Origin: Firmicutes bacterium UBA1191
GTDB lineage: Bacteria; Bacillota; Clostridia; Peptostreptococcales; Anaerovoracaceae
Direction of reading: 5' to 3'
NCBI GenBank assembly: GCA_002310095.1
Contig: DBYH01000015.1
Span: 1 to 13,702, forward strand
DNA: 13,702 bases
The position numbers and the translations under genes were made by a program. The notes under the pieces were generated by a model. That model made no database searches. It saw nothing but the letters and a program-made list of their open reading frames with translations, and had not been told where the DNA came from. Below are positions 4,329-11,538 of the stretch, in pieces. Each line of letters opens with the position of its first letter. Positions within the stretch are counted from its first letter, which is position 1.

Positions 4329-5555
4329 ATGAGCAAAAACAACGAACTCAAATCCAAAATAGATTCGCTGGCTGTCTTCAGACAGGTAAAGGAGGATCCG
4401 GCTATTCTTTCCCTGAGGAAACTCCTGGAGGAAAACACTGTCGCGGCGTACAGCGATTTTATCTCGGCCCTCTATCCGGAGGGGGCGAACCTCTCGGAAC
4501 ACGTCCGCAGGCTCGTTCTCGAAGACGACAATTTCTATGTAAAGGCAGTCGCGGCCGGTCAGAAGAGCGACCCTGAAGTATCGGCTGCCGCGAAGAACGA
4601 GCTGAATATGCTGAATGAGATCGGGCAGGTGCCTTCGGAGGATATATGCAGGATGGTCATCGATTCCGACCCCCTGGGCGGGCGCGGACTCAACCTTCCG
4701 AAGTGGACCACCGGGGAGCTCAATCTCATCAGGGATTTCACGGTCAAGCTGGCTGACATCTCCAGAACAGGCTACGGCATCTACGCCAAGTACAAGTTCT
4801 TCCGCGTGGAAGACGGGCAGATAGTTCCTGTCGCCCACCCGGATTACCAGAGTCTCGACCAGCTCTTTGAGTATGAGCGCGAACGGAGCCTGGTCATCCG
4901 CAACACCGAGGCCCTTCTGGAGGGCAGCGGTGCAAGCAACATTCTCCTCTACGGCGACATGGGCACGGGCAAAAGCTCCACCATCAAGGCCGTCGCGGCG
5001 GCGTACGCCGACCAGGGCCTGCGCATGATAGAAGTGAAGAAGAACCAGCTCTTCCAGATCCCTGCGGTGCTGGAAGAGGTCGCATCGAATCCGCTCAAAT
5101 TCATTATCTTTATCGACGACCTGAGCTTCTCGGGAAACGATGACAACTTCGCCGCCCTCAAGGCGACCCTTGAAGGAAGCATCACAGGATGCGGGGACAA
5201 CGCCGTCATTTACGCCACGAGCAACAGGCGCCACCTGGTTCGCGAGTCGGCTTCCGACCGCGTGGGCGCAGCCGGATTCAATGATGATCTGCACCTGAAC
5301 GACACCATGCAGGAGACCATGAGCCTGGCCGCGCGCTTCGGCCTGACCATCACCTTCAGTAAGCCGAACAGGGACGAGTACCTTTCCATCGTGCGTTCTC
5401 TCGCCGACGAATACGGCCTGGCGGTCGGTGACGGCGAAGGCGAAATATCCGAAGAGGAACTCATGACGAAGGCTGAAGCCTTTGCGATAAGAAGAAACGG
5501 AAGGAGCCCGAGAACCGCGCGTCAGTTCATCGAGCTCCTGAAGATCGGTATATAG
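4329..5555 (+). CDS. DUF815-family AAA+ ATP-binding protein
   Basis: A 408-residue cytoplasmic AAA+ ATPase of the DUF815 (PF05673) type; its cellular role is not established. The N-terminal half is helical and family-specific. The ATPase core has Walker A GDMGTGKSS (209-217), Walker B FIIFIDDLSF (258-267), a sensor-1-like YATSNRRHLVRE (295-306) and the ASDR segment (308-311) that may supply the arginine finger. The C-terminal NGRSPRTARQF (390-400) is also typical of this family. The ATG is chosen because AAGGAG (4315-4320) lies eight bases upstream. Its stop is only five bases from the stop of the converging ABC permease gene, with no terminator between, so their transcripts probably overlap. 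Confidence 0.88.
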   Translation: MSKNNELKSKIDSLAVFRQVKEDPAILSLRKLLEENTVAAYSDFISALYPEGANLSEHVRRLVLEDDNFYVKAVAAGQKSDPEVSAAAKNELNMLNEIGQVPSEDICRMVIDSDPLGGRGLNLPKWTTGELNLIRDFTVKLADISRTGYGIYAKYKFFRVEDGQIVPVAHPDYQSLDQLFEYERERSLVIRNTEALLEGSGASNILLYGDMGTGKSSTIKAVAAAYADQGLRMIEVKKNQLFQIPAVLEEVASNPLKFIIFIDDLSFSGNDDNFAALKATLEGSITGCGDNAVIYATSNRRHLVRESASDRVGAAGFNDDLHLNDTMQETMSLAARFGLTITFSKPNRDEYLSIVRSLADEYGLAVGDGEGEISEEELMTKAEAFAIRRNGRSPRTARQFIELLKIGI

Positions 5556-5560
5556 CGCGG

Positions 5561-6496
5561 TCAGTCTTTCCTCTTCGAACTGAACTGATACAGAAGGATA
5601 TTCAGAGCGAAAAACACCGCGATGACGCCGGCGGAATACATAAGCATGAAATTCATGCCGGCACTGTAATCGAATATGTTGAGATTAACGGCAAACATCT
5701 CTTTGGCGTTATCCATGAATAAACCTCCGTCTGCTCCCGCGAGCGCGGAGTTTATTTTTTCAAAGGCAGGATCCATCAGGATGTTCCTCATGGCCCCCGC
5801 TATCTGGGAACCGGGAACGAGATTGACCGCCGTCTGAACCCTGTCGCTGAATTCGGATACAGGGATGTAGGCACCTATGACGAAGCCGATCGCCGCGGAC
5901 ACCATGATGCCGAAGGAGCTGAGAGTAGACCCTTTTCTGAAAAAGGAAATGAAGGACATCAGCACCAGCGTCGAGGATACAGAGCCGAGCAGCACCAGCC
6001 CGTAGATTTTCAGAATCTCAACCGCCGTGTATGAGACTGCTCCGCCAAGACTCAGAAATATCAGGCCCGCGGCCAGCAGAATGGAGCTCATGATGAAGGT
6101 GGTCGCCATGGCTCCGGAAAAATATGAGAGCACGACGGTACCGCCTTTCACCGAGGTCGCGTTGTAGTCGTAATCGATCCTCTCCTGCTTGTCGTTTACC
6201 ATGACCGACAGCGTGTTCAGGGCGACGGTAACGACCGAGGTTCCGACGACTCCCGATATCAGCCAGGAATTGACGAGGGCCTCGACGTCTGCCTTCGCGA
6301 CGATATTCTGAGCTTCACCGAGACTGCGGAGCACGGCGTCGATGTAGTTGTTTCTCAGGAACAGGATGAACAGACCCAGTATGATTATCTGCGTCAGCAT
6401 TGACAGCAGCACCGCCAGCCTGTCTTTGGCGTAGACTTTCATGTTCCTCACGGTCATGCCTCTGTACGTGTTGAGATTTCTTCTTGCTTCAGTCAT
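5561..6496 (-). CDS. ABC-2 type transporter permease
   Basis: Membrane subunit (311 residues) of an ABC exporter. A cytoplasmic N-terminus (MTEARRNLNTYRGMTVRNMK, then charged residues) is followed by about six hydrophobic segments, roughly 27-48, 78-100, 120-150, 165-186, 192-212 and 285-305. A polar loop between the first two spans and an amphipathic stretch around 215-245 (LVPGSQIAGAMRNIL) fit the ABC-2/DrrB-like fold. The ATG lies one base after the stop of the ATPase gene, so translation is coupled; only a weak GGGGGA precedes it. The substrate is unknown: such pairs export drugs, lipids or peptides. Confidence 0.88.
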   Translation of the reverse strand: MTEARRNLNTYRGMTVRNMKVYAKDRLAVLLSMLTQIIILGLFILFLRNNYIDAVLRSLGEAQNIVAKADVEALVNSWLISGVVGTSVVTVALNTLSVMVNDKQERIDYDYNATSVKGGTVVLSYFSGAMATTFIMSSILLAAGLIFLSLGGAVSYTAVEILKIYGLVLLGSVSSTLVLMSFISFFRKGSTLSSFGIMVSAAIGFVIGAYIPVSEFSDRVQTAVNLVPGSQIAGAMRNILMDPAFEKINSALAGADGGLFMDNAKEMFAVNLNIFDYSAGMNFMLMYSAGVIAVFFALNILLYQFSSKRKD

Positions 6497-6497
6497 T

Positions 6498-7409
6498 TCA
6501 GTCCCCCAGTCTTTTTCCTGTTACGGTCAGAAACACGTCGTCCATGTTTCCTTTTATGAATTCATAATCGTCGATCTCCCTGTGCCGTGCGAGAAGCCGC
6601 GTCGCCTTCTCGCACCCTTCGATATCTATGCTGTAATTGTCCTGCTGATACTCGAATTCAAATCCGTCTCCCCGCAGGATCTGCTCCGCTTCAGGGCTTT
6701 CGGCCGTGTACCATACCAGCCGGTTGGAAGCGTATCTCTGCTTCAGAGAATGCGGCGTGCCTTCGGCGGCGATTCTTCCCCTGTCGATGATCACCACCTT
6801 GTCGCAGGCGACTGTCTCCTCCATGTAATGGGTCGTCAGAAATACGGTCAGACCTGTTTCCCGGCGGAGCCTGTGGATGGTATCCCATACGCTGACCCTC
6901 GTCATGGGGTCGAGTCCCGTCGTCGGCTCGTCGAGAAACAGTATCCTCGGTCTGTTGAGCAGCGCCCTGGCGATGTCCACACGGCGCTTCTGTCCGCCAC
7001 TGAGCTTATCGTATCTTCTGTCCATGATCTCATCGAGAGCGAAGGTTTCCCCCACTTCATTCATCCTCTCTCTGATCTCTCTGCGTGACAGTCCATAAAA
7101 AGAAGCGCGTGACACAAGGTTTTCCCTGACCGTCAGCTGCCTGTCGAGAACGCTCCCCTGAAAAACGATCCCGATCTGCTCCCTGATTTTGTTCTTCTCC
7201 CTGTCCAGGTCGTATCCGCCGACGCGCACCGTGCCCGAGTTCTTCTCCAGCACCGTGCACAGAATGTTAATGGTGGTGGACTTGCCGGCTCCGTTCACTC
7301 CTAAAAAAGCGAAGAAGGAACCTTCCTCAACAGCGAAACTTATATCGTCCACAGCTTTCACGTCTTTGTAGCTTTTAACGAGGTTGTTTACTTCAATTAC
7401 GTTATTCAT
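6498..7409 (-). CDS. ABC transporter ATP-binding protein (DrrA/CcmA-like exporter type)
   Basis: ATP-hydrolysing subunit (303 residues) partnering the permease that follows one base later. Visible motifs are Walker A GVNGAGKST (37-45), the Q-loop glutamine (84), signature LSGGQKRR (136-143), Walker B ILFLDEP (156-162), D-loop GLDP and the switch histidine in TTHYMEE (194). The C-terminal extension ending in KGNMDDVFLTVTGKRL is typical of drug-export ATPases of the DrrA type. I start at the ATG at 7409 (MNNVIEVNNL), because GGGAGGGGA lies just upstream and the ABC domain starts there; the frame is open further upstream, but that part is not protein-like. It lies downstream of the LytTR/DUF3021 unit, separated by a terminator. 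Confidence 0.93.
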   Translation of the reverse strand: MNNVIEVNNLVKSYKDVKAVDDISFAVEEGSFFAFLGVNGAGKSTTINILCTVLEKNSGTVRVGGYDLDREKNKIREQIGIVFQGSVLDRQLTVRENLVSRASFYGLSRREIRERMNEVGETFALDEIMDRRYDKLSGGQKRRVDIARALLNRPRILFLDEPTTGLDPMTRVSVWDTIHRLRRETGLTVFLTTHYMEETVACDKVVIIDRGRIAAEGTPHSLKQRYASNRLVWYTAESPEAEQILRGDGFEFEYQQDNYSIDIEGCEKATRLLARHREIDDYEFIKGNMDDVFLTVTGKRLGD

Positions 7410-7444
7410 GATTTCCCCTCCCTGCAACGCGATATTATCAGAAA

Positions 7445-7499
7445 CAAAAAATAAAAAAAGACACCTCACGCCATCCTGCACAGGAGGATGCGTAAGGTG
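7445..7499 (-). terminator. Rho-independent terminator after the LytTR-DUF3021 unit
   Basis: On the minus strand CACCTTACGCATCCT (7499-7485) pairs with AGGATGGCGTGAGGTG (7477-7462), with one bulge and one G-T pair, followed by a T-rich tract (7460-7445). It lies 23 bases after the DUF3021 stop and 36 bases before the ABC ATPase start, so the exporter genes depend on read-through or on a promoter I cannot see. Confidence 0.88.
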
Positions 7500-7522
7500 C
7501 ATTCAGCAGCGGTTAAGCTGCG

Positions 7523-7966
7523 CTATTCTTCGTCAGCGTTGAATTCCTGGAGGGCTTTGTTGATGCCGTCAGCAGCGTTCTTGTTCAGCAGCATAGTGAA
7601 GAACCAGACCAGTAAGTACACCGCCAGGATGGCCGTGAAAATCAGCAGGGCTCCGGAGAAATTCGAGTACCAGTTAAGCACAGCGCCTTCGATCAGTATC
7701 AGCACTTCGATCAGTGCAAAGTGCATGGCTACACGCCGGTAGAACTGGAACTTAGTCGGCTCCTCTCTGAAGAAAAACAGCACCGACGGCAGGGCTCCCG
7801 CCAGACCTGTGAGCATGGCGATCCAAGGATAGGCCTTTTCGCTTCCGCCCAGGGCAACATTGCCCGTGACCAGGTCGAGAATCGCTGTTACAAACATCAC
7901 GCAAACCGTGATCATGAAGAATTGAGATATTATCAGTTTTATAATGAACTTATAATCGTTATTCAT
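7523..7966 (-). CDS. DUF3021 family membrane protein, partner of the LytTR regulator
   Basis: A 147-residue protein with four hydrophobic segments (about 8-31, 47-67, 79-99, 104-127) and the FFFREEPTKFQFYRR segment that I associate with DUF3021. Members lie next to LytTR regulators; related LytTR systems use a membrane partner as inhibitor, so it probably restrains the regulator encoded just upstream. Two starts are possible: a GTG at 7981 overlapping the LytTR stop by four bases, or ATG at 7966. I prefer the ATG, because GAGGTG lies seven bases before it. The C-terminal tail (about 128-147) is acidic and cytoplasmic. Confidence 0.82.
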   Translation of the reverse strand: MNNDYKFIIKLIISQFFMITVCVMFVTAILDLVTGNVALGGSEKAYPWIAMLTGLAGALPSVLFFFREEPTKFQFYRRVAMHFALIEVLILIEGAVLNWYSNFSGALLIFTAILAVYLLVWFFTMLLNKNAADGINKALQEFNADEE

Positions 7967-7977
7967 GTCTGCGCACC

Positions 7978-8418
7978 TCACATTCCAAGTTTCTTCTTAA
8001 GTACCGGAACATACTGCCGTGAAATGATCACACTCTCTCCATTCAACAGCTTCGCCTCGAATCTGCCGTTGACCGACGGCGCGACGGAACGGATCTTGGC
8101 GATGTTCAGGATCATGGACTTGGAACAACGGAACAGTTTGCTGCCGCCAATCAGCGATTCGATTTCGTAAAGCTTCAGCTTGCAGTCAAAGACGCTTTTC
8201 TGCAGATAGATATATGTCTTGTTGTCCACGGATTCTATGTAGAAAATATCTTTTATGGGAATGCGGAAAACCTCGCTGTCCCGGCTGCCGAGGAGTATGT
8301 GCTCCGTCTGCTTCAGCCGTTCAACGAGTCCCGTGACATCATCGCTGATCTCATGACACTTGATGATGATTTCCTCTTCTTCTTTCGGGTCTACCTGTTG
8401 AATCGATATCTTGAACAT
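7978..8418 (-). CDS. LytTR-domain DNA-binding transcriptional regulator
   Basis: A 146-residue regulator. Residues about 45-146 form a LytTR DNA-binding domain: VFRIPIKDIFYIESVDNKTY (50-69) and LFRCSKSMILNIAKIRSV (95-112) are the characteristic beta-strand segments, and ISRQYVPVLKKKLG ends the domain. The N-terminal 40 residues have no receiver domain, so it is not a classic two-component regulator but belongs to the short LytTR type paired with a membrane protein. The start at 8418 is chosen because AGGA lies eight bases upstream; upstream in-frame codons (to 8466) overlap the promoter and look non-coding. It probably controls its own unit and perhaps the adjacent ABC exporter. Confidence 0.9.
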   Translation of the reverse strand: MFKISIQQVDPKEEEEIIIKCHEISDDVTGLVERLKQTEHILLGSRDSEVFRIPIKDIFYIESVDNKTYIYLQKSVFDCKLKLYEIESLIGGSKLFRCSKSMILNIAKIRSVAPSVNGRFEAKLLNGESVIISRQYVPVLKKKLGM

Positions 8419-8448
8419 AGTCTGTTTCCTGAGCGTTCTTTTCCTGTG

Positions 8449-8476
8449 ACTATACCTATAACACAATAACCATCAA
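8449..8476 (-). promoter_or_regulatory. Promoter of the LytTR-DUF3021 unit
   Basis: TTGATG (8476-8471) and TATAGT (8454-8449) are separated by 16 bases on the minus strand, giving a start near 8443, 25 bases before the chosen ATG. Just upstream, AACTG occurs twice, about 11 bases apart (8481-8502), which might be a LytTR half-site pair; this is weak. Confidence 0.5.
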
Positions 8477-8531
8477 TATTAAACAGTTCCGCAGTCAGTT
8501 GCATCTGAGCGCAGGTGAAATGCATTTTTCA

Positions 8532-9914
8532 TCATTTCCGGGTCCTGTCCCGGACAAGCTCCGCGGCACGCGCAACAAGGGCTTCCTTTTCATTCGGCAG
8601 GCTTCCGTCGATGACCTCGTCAAGAAGCTTCTGCAGAATCTTTCCGATCCTGCGCCCTTCTGGCCGGCCCGGTATGTCGTTGCCGTCAACCGCCAGATCC
8701 TTCAGGCTGAAGCATTGCCCCTCCTCAAGTATGGCGTGGATCTCTGCTTCGATCCTGTCGAATTTATCGGCAAGTTCCTGACTCATGTTGCCGGTAGCGA
8801 TGTTGTCCGCCCTCTTGATGTGGAGTATCTCGAGGAGCATCTCCGGAGTGTAGCGGTTCATCCACCTTTTAAGCAGTCTCCGGTCCTCCTGGAATACCAG
8901 GTCGTGATATTTCACCAGAAAGCAGACCCGGTCTCTGGTCTCGCCGTCGGCTTTGAGTCTGTTCAGTATTTCTCTGACTTTTTTCTCCCCCACAGCCGGA
9001 TGGCCGTACATGTGTCCGACGCCTTCCTCGTCCCTGAAGAATGTCTGGGGCTTGCCCACATCGTGAAGCAGGGCCGCCAGTTTCATCTGGTAGTCCGTGA
9101 CGAAGCCGGCGCTTTCTGCCGCCTCCATGGCTCTGATGCAGTGTTCGAGAATGTCGTATTTATGATAAGGATTGTGCTGCTCAAAGCCCTTCATCGGCAG
9201 AAGTTCCGGAATGAACACGCCGATAATATCCACGTATTTTCTGATGACCTCGCCGCCGTGCGGTCCGGTCACAAGCTTCTTCAGTTCGGCGTAAATCCTC
9301 TCGGCGGAGATGTTCTTAAGAAGCCTCCTGTTTCTGAACATGGCCGCTTCGGTCTCAGCTTCGATTACGAAGCCTTCGCCACCCTCGCCGCCTCTGTCCA
9401 GAACCGCCGCGAACCTCAGCCCGCGCAAAATCCTCAGAGCGTCCTCCTGGAATCTCCTGTCCGGATTGCCGACCGCCCTTATCACGCCGTCCTCAAGATC
9501 CTGCCGTCCCCCGAAAGGATCCGTCAGTTCATCCCTTATATCCGTGGCCATAGCGTTGATGGTGAAATCCCGGCGCGCAAGGTCCTCATCCAGACTCCTG
9601 ACGAAGGTCACCTCCTCCGGGTGACGGTTGTCTTTGTACTCGCCGTCGGTCCTGAAGGTCGTGATCTCCACAGGTCTGCGTGTCTCATCCGGCGTGAGCA
9701 CCGTCAGTGTGCCGTGCTTTATCCCCGTCTCGATGCACCTGAGGTCCGCGAAGACCTCTTTCATCTCGTCGGGCGTGGCGCTGGTGGCCACGTCGATATC
9801 CGCTGCTTCAAGCCCGCGCAGACTATCCCGCACGCATCCGCCCACGTAATAGGCTTCGAAGCCCGCCGCCTCGAGCATCTCTATCAACTTGTCCGCTCCT
9901 GTAATCCTCTTCAT
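8532..9914 (-). CDS. cca: CCA tRNA nucleotidyltransferase with HD domain
   Basis: Adds or repairs the 3' CCA end of tRNAs. The class II nucleotidyltransferase head shows YYVGGCVRD (22-30), the metal-binding pair in ADIDVATSA (Asp39, Asp41) and RRDFTINAMA (114-123). The RNA/nucleotide-recognition segment EDALRILRGLRFAA (157-170) follows. An HD phosphohydrolase domain has LLHDVGKP (282-289) and further histidines (HMYGHPAVGEKK). The 460-residue length is normal for HD-containing bacterial forms. There is no Shine-Dalgarno before the ATG; the promoter lies so close that the mRNA would have almost no leader. The gene stands alone and is divergent from the DUF5685 operon. Confidence 0.94.
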   Translation of the reverse strand: MKRITGADKLIEMLEAAGFEAYYVGGCVRDSLRGLEAADIDVATSATPDEMKEVFADLRCIETGIKHGTLTVLTPDETRRPVEITTFRTDGEYKDNRHPEEVTFVRSLDEDLARRDFTINAMATDIRDELTDPFGGRQDLEDGVIRAVGNPDRRFQEDALRILRGLRFAAVLDRGGEGGEGFVIEAETEAAMFRNRRLLKNISAERIYAELKKLVTGPHGGEVIRKYVDIIGVFIPELLPMKGFEQHNPYHKYDILEHCIRAMEAAESAGFVTDYQMKLAALLHDVGKPQTFFRDEEGVGHMYGHPAVGEKKVREILNRLKADGETRDRVCFLVKYHDLVFQEDRRLLKRWMNRYTPEMLLEILHIKRADNIATGNMSQELADKFDRIEAEIHAILEEGQCFSLKDLAVDGNDIPGRPEGRRIGKILQKLLDEVIDGSLPNEKEALVARAAELVRDRTRK

Positions 9915-9923
9915 TGCAGAATA

Positions 9924-9952
9924 ATCTTATCAAATCCCCCGCGCATATTCAA
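9924..9952 (-). promoter_or_regulatory. Promoter of cca giving a nearly leaderless mRNA
   Basis: TTGAAT (9952-9947), 17 bases, then TAAGAT (9929-9924) with a TGA extension on the minus strand. The predicted start is at about 9917, only about three bases before the ATG at 9914, which fits the absence of a Shine-Dalgarno. Confidence 0.68.
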
Positions 9953-9956
9953 CGGT

Positions 9957-9968
9957 GGCAGGACTGCC
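9957..9968. repeat. Small palindrome between divergent cca and DUF5685 promoters
   Basis: GGCAG-GA-CTGCC, a perfect 5-base inverted repeat, lies just outside the cca -35 box and nine bases before the TG extension of the opposing -10. It could be an operator, but it is short and may be chance. Confidence 0.3.
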
Positions 9969-9976
9969 TTTGCCTG

Positions 9977-9985
9977 TGTTAATAT
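9977..9985 (+). promoter_or_regulatory. Extended -10 promoter of the DUF5685-dnaJ operon (leaderless)
   Basis: TGTTAATAT is a TGn-extended -10 box (TAATAT at 9980-9985). Seven bases downstream is position 9992, the A of the first ATG, so the transcript may begin at the start codon. No good -35 box is seen. Confidence 0.5.
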
Positions 9986-9991
9986 AGGTGT

Positions 9992-10918
9992 ATGTTAGGT
10001 TATGTTCAGGTTTTCAAACCGGACCTGAAGGTCCGCGAATACGAGATCTACATGGGCTACTACTGCGGCGTGTGCAAGTACATCGGCAAGGAGTACGGAC
10101 AGCTGCCGCGGATGGTGCTCAGTTATGACGCGGCTTTTCTCGCCCTGCTGCTGGCCTGCGTTGACGAGGCGCCCGACGCGCCTGTGCAGGAGCACTGCGT
10201 CGCCCATCACATAAAGAACAAGACGATCATCCGCAACGCGGCCATAGAGTACGCCGGCGACGTCATGCTGATTCTGGCCTGGTACAAGATGCTCGACGAC
10301 GCTCATGACGAGGGCAAAGTCAGCGCAAAGGCAGCCTCCCGTCTCCTACGGAGACTTCACAGGAAACTGCGGAAAAAGTACCCTGCTCTTTGCGATGGAA
10401 TCGAGATCAATCTTGCTACCCTCAACGGTCTCGAAAAGGCCAGGTGCGCGAACCTGGACGAAGCGGCGGAATCATTCTCGAAGATAATGGAAGTCATCTT
10501 CTGTGAGGGCGCGAAAAAACTGTACCCGGATTCCCAGGAGCTCCACGACAACTTCGCGCGAACGGGCTACCACATGGGCAAGTGGATATACCTGATCGAC
10601 GCCGTCGACGACATCGAGGAGAACATCGAGAGCGGCGCCTACAACCCGCTGCTCTACAGATTCGAGTACAAAGGCATGGCGGACGGTGAAGCGGACGGGG
10701 AGACAGAGACCCCGCGGGAGTTCCGCGAAAGGATCAGAGAGAACCTGGAATTCAACCTCTATCACTACCTGTCGGTGCTCAGCGAGCAGACAGGATCACT
10801 TGATATAAAAAAGAATCGCGGTATAATAGACAATGTGATCTACTTCGGCATGAACCGCAAGACCGAAGAGATAATAAATCAGAAAAAGGCAAAAGGAGAA
10901 TCGGATGAATCCATATGA
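9992..10918 (+). CDS. DUF5685 family protein
   Basis: A 308-residue, mostly helical cytoplasmic protein of unknown function. The start MLGYVQVFKPDLKVREYEIY (1-20) followed by YYCGVCKYIGKEYG (24-36) is the pattern I associate with DUF5685. Cys25, Cys28 and Cys69 with nearby histidines (71-73) might bind a metal. Two acidic motifs stand out: DDAHDEG (102-108, DDxxD form) and DAVDDIEENIESGAYNPL (203-220), which recall the paired aspartate motifs of squalene/phytoene-type prenyl synthases. No Shine-Dalgarno fits the ATG; a leaderless start is likely. The 3' end overlaps the J-domain gene by 14 bases, so the two are co-translated. Confidence 0.82.
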   Translation: MLGYVQVFKPDLKVREYEIYMGYYCGVCKYIGKEYGQLPRMVLSYDAAFLALLLACVDEAPDAPVQEHCVAHHIKNKTIIRNAAIEYAGDVMLILAWYKMLDDAHDEGKVSAKAASRLLRRLHRKLRKKYPALCDGIEINLATLNGLEKARCANLDEAAESFSKIMEVIFCEGAKKLYPDSQELHDNFARTGYHMGKWIYLIDAVDDIEENIESGAYNPLLYRFEYKGMADGEADGETETPREFRERIRENLEFNLYHYLSVLSEQTGSLDIKKNRGIIDNVIYFGMNRKTEEIINQKKAKGESDESI

Positions 10919-11537
10919 AGTATTAGGATTAAGAGAAGGCGCCAGCGAAGAAGAAATCAAGGCGGCCTACAAGGAACTGGTAAAGAAGTATCACCCGGAC
11001 AAGTACGTGGACAATCCGCTGTCGGATCTCGCTGAGCAGAAAATGCAGGAGATCAACAAGGCTTATGACATGCTCATGAAGCCGGCAGGTACGGGCGCCA
11101 ATACGTCGCAGGGCGGCTACGCGTCTCAGGGCGGTTACGCCTACGCGGACGAGAGCGAAACCACATACTCCTATGAAGAGGCCAGGGCAGCGGAATTTAT
11201 GCAGATCCGCCGCGACATCGACATGGGCAGACTGGATGAAGCGGAGCAGACGCTCAACAAGATTTCGCCGAGACCTGCTGAGTGGTACTTCCTCAAGGGA
11301 GTGCTTTCATCGCGCAAAGGCTGGTACGACCAGGCGGTCAACAACCTTCAGACCGCGTGCAGCATGGCTCCTGACAACCAGGAGTACAGGCGCCACTACG
11401 CAAGCATCGTAAACCAGGGCCAGGCTTATCAGAACCAGGCTCAGGGCCACGGATACAACACCATGGGCAGCGACGACATGTGCTGCCAGGCCCTCCAGTG
11501 CTACATCTGCGCAGACTGCTGCTGCGACTGCATCTAA
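10905..11537 (+). CDS. J-domain protein with TPR-like region and cysteine-rich tail
   Basis: A 210-residue DnaJ-type co-chaperone. The J domain occupies residues 1-60 (NPYEVLGL, then YHPDKY with the HPD triad at 30-32), which should stimulate an Hsp70 ATPase. A glycine/tyrosine linker contains SQGGYA twice (68-73 and 74-79). Residues about 94-170 look like TPR helices (AAEFMQIRRDIDMGRLDEAE; WYFLKGVLSSRKGWYDQAV). The tail (193-209) has eight cysteines in 17 residues. It is not canonical DnaJ, as it lacks the zinc-finger and C-terminal substrate domains. AAGGAG (10893-10898) is six bases before the ATG, inside the DUF5685 gene. Confidence 0.88.
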   Translation: MNPYEVLGLREGASEEEIKAAYKELVKKYHPDKYVDNPLSDLAEQKMQEINKAYDMLMKPAGTGANTSQGGYASQGGYAYADESETTYSYEEARAAEFMQIRRDIDMGRLDEAEQTLNKISPRPAEWYFLKGVLSSRKGWYDQAVNNLQTACSMAPDNQEYRRHYASIVNQGQAYQNQAQGHGYNTMGSDDMCCQALQCYICADCCCDCI

Positions 11538-11538
11538 G

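Noticed and set aside
4218..5294. Minus-strand 358-codon ORF opposite the DUF815 ATPase
   Set aside because: Shadow ORF: the plus strand has Walker motifs and a proper Shine-Dalgarno.
7410..7502. N-terminal extension of the ABC ATPase to 7502
   Set aside because: The extension lies over the terminator and T-tract and is not protein-like; the ATG at 7409 has a good ribosome binding site and starts the ABC domain.
9956..9973. TGGCAGGACTGCCTTTGC as a sigma-54 promoter for the DUF5685 gene
   Set aside because: The GG and GC are 13 bases apart rather than 10, and an extended -10 box explains the start better.
8499..9998. Plus-strand 499-codon ORF opposite cca
   Set aside because: Shadow of cca, whose nucleotidyltransferase and HD motifs are intact on the minus strand.
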